Shown: one piece after another, positions 62,469 to 64,000 of the stretch
Position numbering within the stretch: position 1 is the first letter of the stretch
How the letters are laid out: each line of letters begins with the position of its first letter
Assembly: GCF_000744815.1 (NCBI RefSeq)
Contig: NZ_JQMQ01000005.1
Span: 3,914,055-3,978,054, forward strand
Source: Phaeacidiphilus oryzae TH49
GTDB taxonomy: Bacteria; Actinomycetota; Actinomycetes; Streptomycetales; Streptomycetaceae
Reading direction: 5' to 3'
DNA length: 64,000 nucleotides
Notes under the pieces: model-generated
Seen by the model: only the letters and a program-made list of their open reading frames with translations
Databases searched by the model: none
Told to the model about the DNA's origin: nothing
Translations under genes and position numbers: made by a program

Positions 62469-62595
62469 GGGGCGCGGGGAACCGCGCGCCCGGCCAGTGA
62501 CCTGCCGCACTCGGCAGCGGAGTCCGGGTTGCGAGCCGGTGGCGGTGGCCGGGTGCGGCGCCGTAGTCGGCTGGGCGCGCAGTTCCCCGCGCCCC
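62469..62595. repeat. Paired dispersed repeat (GGGGCGCGGGGAAC type)
   Basis: GGGGCGCGGGGAACCGCGCG (62469-62488) and its near-perfect reverse complement (62576-62595, one mismatch) flank 87 bp of otherwise gene-free DNA. This is a familiar intergenic repeat of streptomycetes and shares its core with 46994-47025. The rest of the 62441-62776 gap holds further GC hairpins (for example GCCC-TTC-GGGC near 62605) and TAGTCT (62713-62718) as a possible -10 box; no gene is seen. Confidence 0.65.
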
Positions 62596-62776
62596 TGGAT
62601 TCGCCCTTCGGGCTTCCACCCGGGGCTGCTCGGCGGGGTCGGGGCGGCAGCCCCGGGAAACAGGAAGGGGCGGGGTAGGGGAAGACCCCTTCCGCCTGCG
62701 GGCGTCAGCGCCTAGTCTCCCGGGAACGCGGGTACCAACCGGTAGCCGCATCGTCGTGGGGGGAGCGCTCACGCAC

Positions 62777-63988
62777 GTGGAGAGTCGTCTGCGGGCCGCT
62801 CGCGCCGCCCTCGCCGTGAGTTTCCTCGGGCAGGGCGCGATCTTCGCGCTCCTCGTGACGAGGATCCCCGCCATCCAGCGGCAGTACGGGATCAGCGACG
62901 GCCAACTGCCGATATTCCTCGCGGCCGTTCCGATCCTGGCCGGGGTCGGATCGGTCTGCTCCGAGCAGGTGGTGAAGCGGACCACCCCGCGCGCGGTCCT
63001 CCGCGTGGTCCAGCCGGTGGTCTGCCTGACCCTGCTGGGCGTCGGCGCCGGCGGCAGCAGCCTCTGGGCCCTGGCGATCTCCCTCGCCGCCTTCGGTCTC
63101 TTCACCGGCGGCCTGGACGCCTCGATGAACATGCTCGGGGTCGGGCTGCAGCGCCGTTACGGGCGCCCGATCATGACCGGCTTCCATGCCGCGTTCAGCC
63201 TCGGCGGGATCGTCGGCGCCTCGCTGGCCTGGGTGGACGCCCACTACCACCTCTCGCTCTCCGCGGTCTTCACCCCCGCCGCACTGGTGGTCGCCGCCGC
63301 CGTGCTGATCGCCGGCCGCTGGTACGCCGGCCCGGCCGAGCTCGGCTCGGCGGTCGCGGAGGCCGCCGCGCAGGCCGCCCGCACGGTGCCGTGGAAGCCG
63401 CTGCTGCCGCTCTGCCTGGCGATGTGCTTCGCGTACATCGGGGACGCCACCGTCTCCAACTGGAGCGCCAAGTACCTCTCCGACGGGCTGCACTCCTCCG
63501 ACCAGCTCTCCACCCTCCCGTACAACGCGTACATGGTGGTGATGCTGGTGGCCCGGGCGCTGGGCGACGGGCGGGTGCGGCGCTGGGGGCCCGTGCGGGT
63601 GGTCCTCGCCGGGACCGTGGTCTGCACCCTCGGCTTCGTGCTGGTGGTCTGCGCGCCGGGGGCCTGGTTCGCGATCCTCGGCTTCGCCGTGGTCGGGCTC
63701 GGCATCAGCGTGGTGGTGCCGCAGGTCTTCGCGGCCGGCGGCCGGCGGGTGCCGTGGGCATCGGACGCCGCGGTGGCCCGGCTCAACATCTTCAACTACG
63801 CGGGTTTCCTGGTCGGTTCGCCGCTGGTCGGCGCGCTGGCCGACGCCATGGGCTACCGGCTGGCGATGCTGGTGCCGACCGCGATGCTGCTCTCCCTGGT
63901 GCTGGTGGTGCGGTCGTTCGGCGCGGGGCCGGCCGCCCGGCCGGCCGCGGAGAGCGGCGCCGTGCAACCGGTCCCGTCCGAGACCTGA
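62777..63988 (+). CDS. MFS transporter
   Basis: 403 residues with about 12 transmembrane helices in two six-helix halves separated near residue 195. Segments: AALAVSFLGQGAIFALLVTRIPAIQ, FGLFTGGLDASMNMLGVGL, FHAAFSLGGIVGASLAW, then MCFAYIGDATVSNWSAKYLSDGL, FAILGFAVVGLGISVVVPQVF and FNYAGFLVGSPLVGALADAMGYR (each read in part). It resembles the YfkF/YwoG-like or fucose-permease-like exporters of actinobacteria. GTG 62777 has GGGGGGAG upstream; GTG 62756 is an alternative. The substrate is unknown. Confidence 0.85.
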   Translation: MESRLRAARAALAVSFLGQGAIFALLVTRIPAIQRQYGISDGQLPIFLAAVPILAGVGSVCSEQVVKRTTPRAVLRVVQPVVCLTLLGVGAGGSSLWALAISLAAFGLFTGGLDASMNMLGVGLQRRYGRPIMTGFHAAFSLGGIVGASLAWVDAHYHLSLSAVFTPAALVVAAAVLIAGRWYAGPAELGSAVAEAAAQAARTVPWKPLLPLCLAMCFAYIGDATVSNWSAKYLSDGLHSSDQLSTLPYNAYMVVMLVARALGDGRVRRWGPVRVVLAGTVVCTLGFVLVVCAPGAWFAILGFAVVGLGISVVVPQVFAAGGRRVPWASDAAVARLNIFNYAGFLVGSPLVGALADAMGYRLAMLVPTAMLLSLVLVVRSFGAGPAARPAAESGAVQPVPSET

Positions 63989-64000
63989 GCCGCGCCCCCG

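Overview
The window is a 64-kb stretch of a very GC-rich actinobacterial chromosome, almost certainly Streptomycetaceae (Streptomyces or a close relative). The evidence is strong third-position GC, GTG starts, several apparently leaderless genes, Lsr2, a two-Clp_N-repeat ClpC, a class I lysyl-tRNA synthetase, and a gene order resembling the lsr2-clpC-disA-radA-ilvD-proC part of Streptomyces core chromosomes. I saw no tRNA, rRNA, CRISPR array, insertion sequence or prophage. The window starts inside one gene and ends just after a transporter.

Layout. 1-6.0 kb: the end of an unknown gene, a NuoD-like complex I paralogue coupled to a MidA-type methyltransferase, a two-component system and a threonine-aldolase-like enzyme. 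6.1-11.8 kb: a cofactor run, DUF2520 protein-panC-nadB-nadC-coaX (CoA and NAD synthesis). 11.8-20.5 kb: lysS, a BlaI-type repressor, an amino-acid N-acetyltransferase, lsr2, an SCO3374-like gene and clpC, ending in a perfect terminator. 20.6-26.2 kb: an accessory block with a three-gene operon (AbiEi-like protein, trypsin-NACHT-LRR protein, Trypco2 protein) and an ArsR/SRPBCC pair whose second gene looks frameshifted. 26.3-38.7 kb: core genes, including a di-iron protein, mutY-tetR, disA, radA, a sigma-like/zinc-finger/BACON membrane protein, heme oxygenase, a Ppx/GppA protein and a sugar isomerase.

38.9-44.4 kb: a coupled fxsC-fxsT pair (TIR-like protein plus a KGG-ATPase/NB-ARC/TPR protein) without the FxSxx-COOH peptide or its radical-SAM partner nearby. 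44.5-49.8 kb: ilvD, two small membrane proteins, a proline dehydrogenase and an M20 amidohydrolase. 49.9-60.9 kb: an apparently catabolic island. It has a HbpS/GlcG-like protein, aldehyde dehydrogenase, PucR regulator, RidA, cytoplasmic GGT-family hydrolase and transporter. It ends with a heme-oxygenase-like di-iron oxygenase (HDO), a Rieske ferredoxin and a reductase fused to a second Rieske domain. Its intergenic regions share a TGTGCAC motif. 60.9-64 kb: proC, a HAD phosphatase and an MFS transporter.

The best candidates for undescribed systems are the AbiEi-like/trypsin-NACHT-LRR/Trypco2 operon, the orphan FxsC-FxsT pair, the HDO-Rieske-reductase cassette, and the NuoD paralogue (quinone-site Tyr replaced by Trp) joined to a putative NuoD arginine methyltransferase. 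All functional calls are from reading the sequence; no database search was run.
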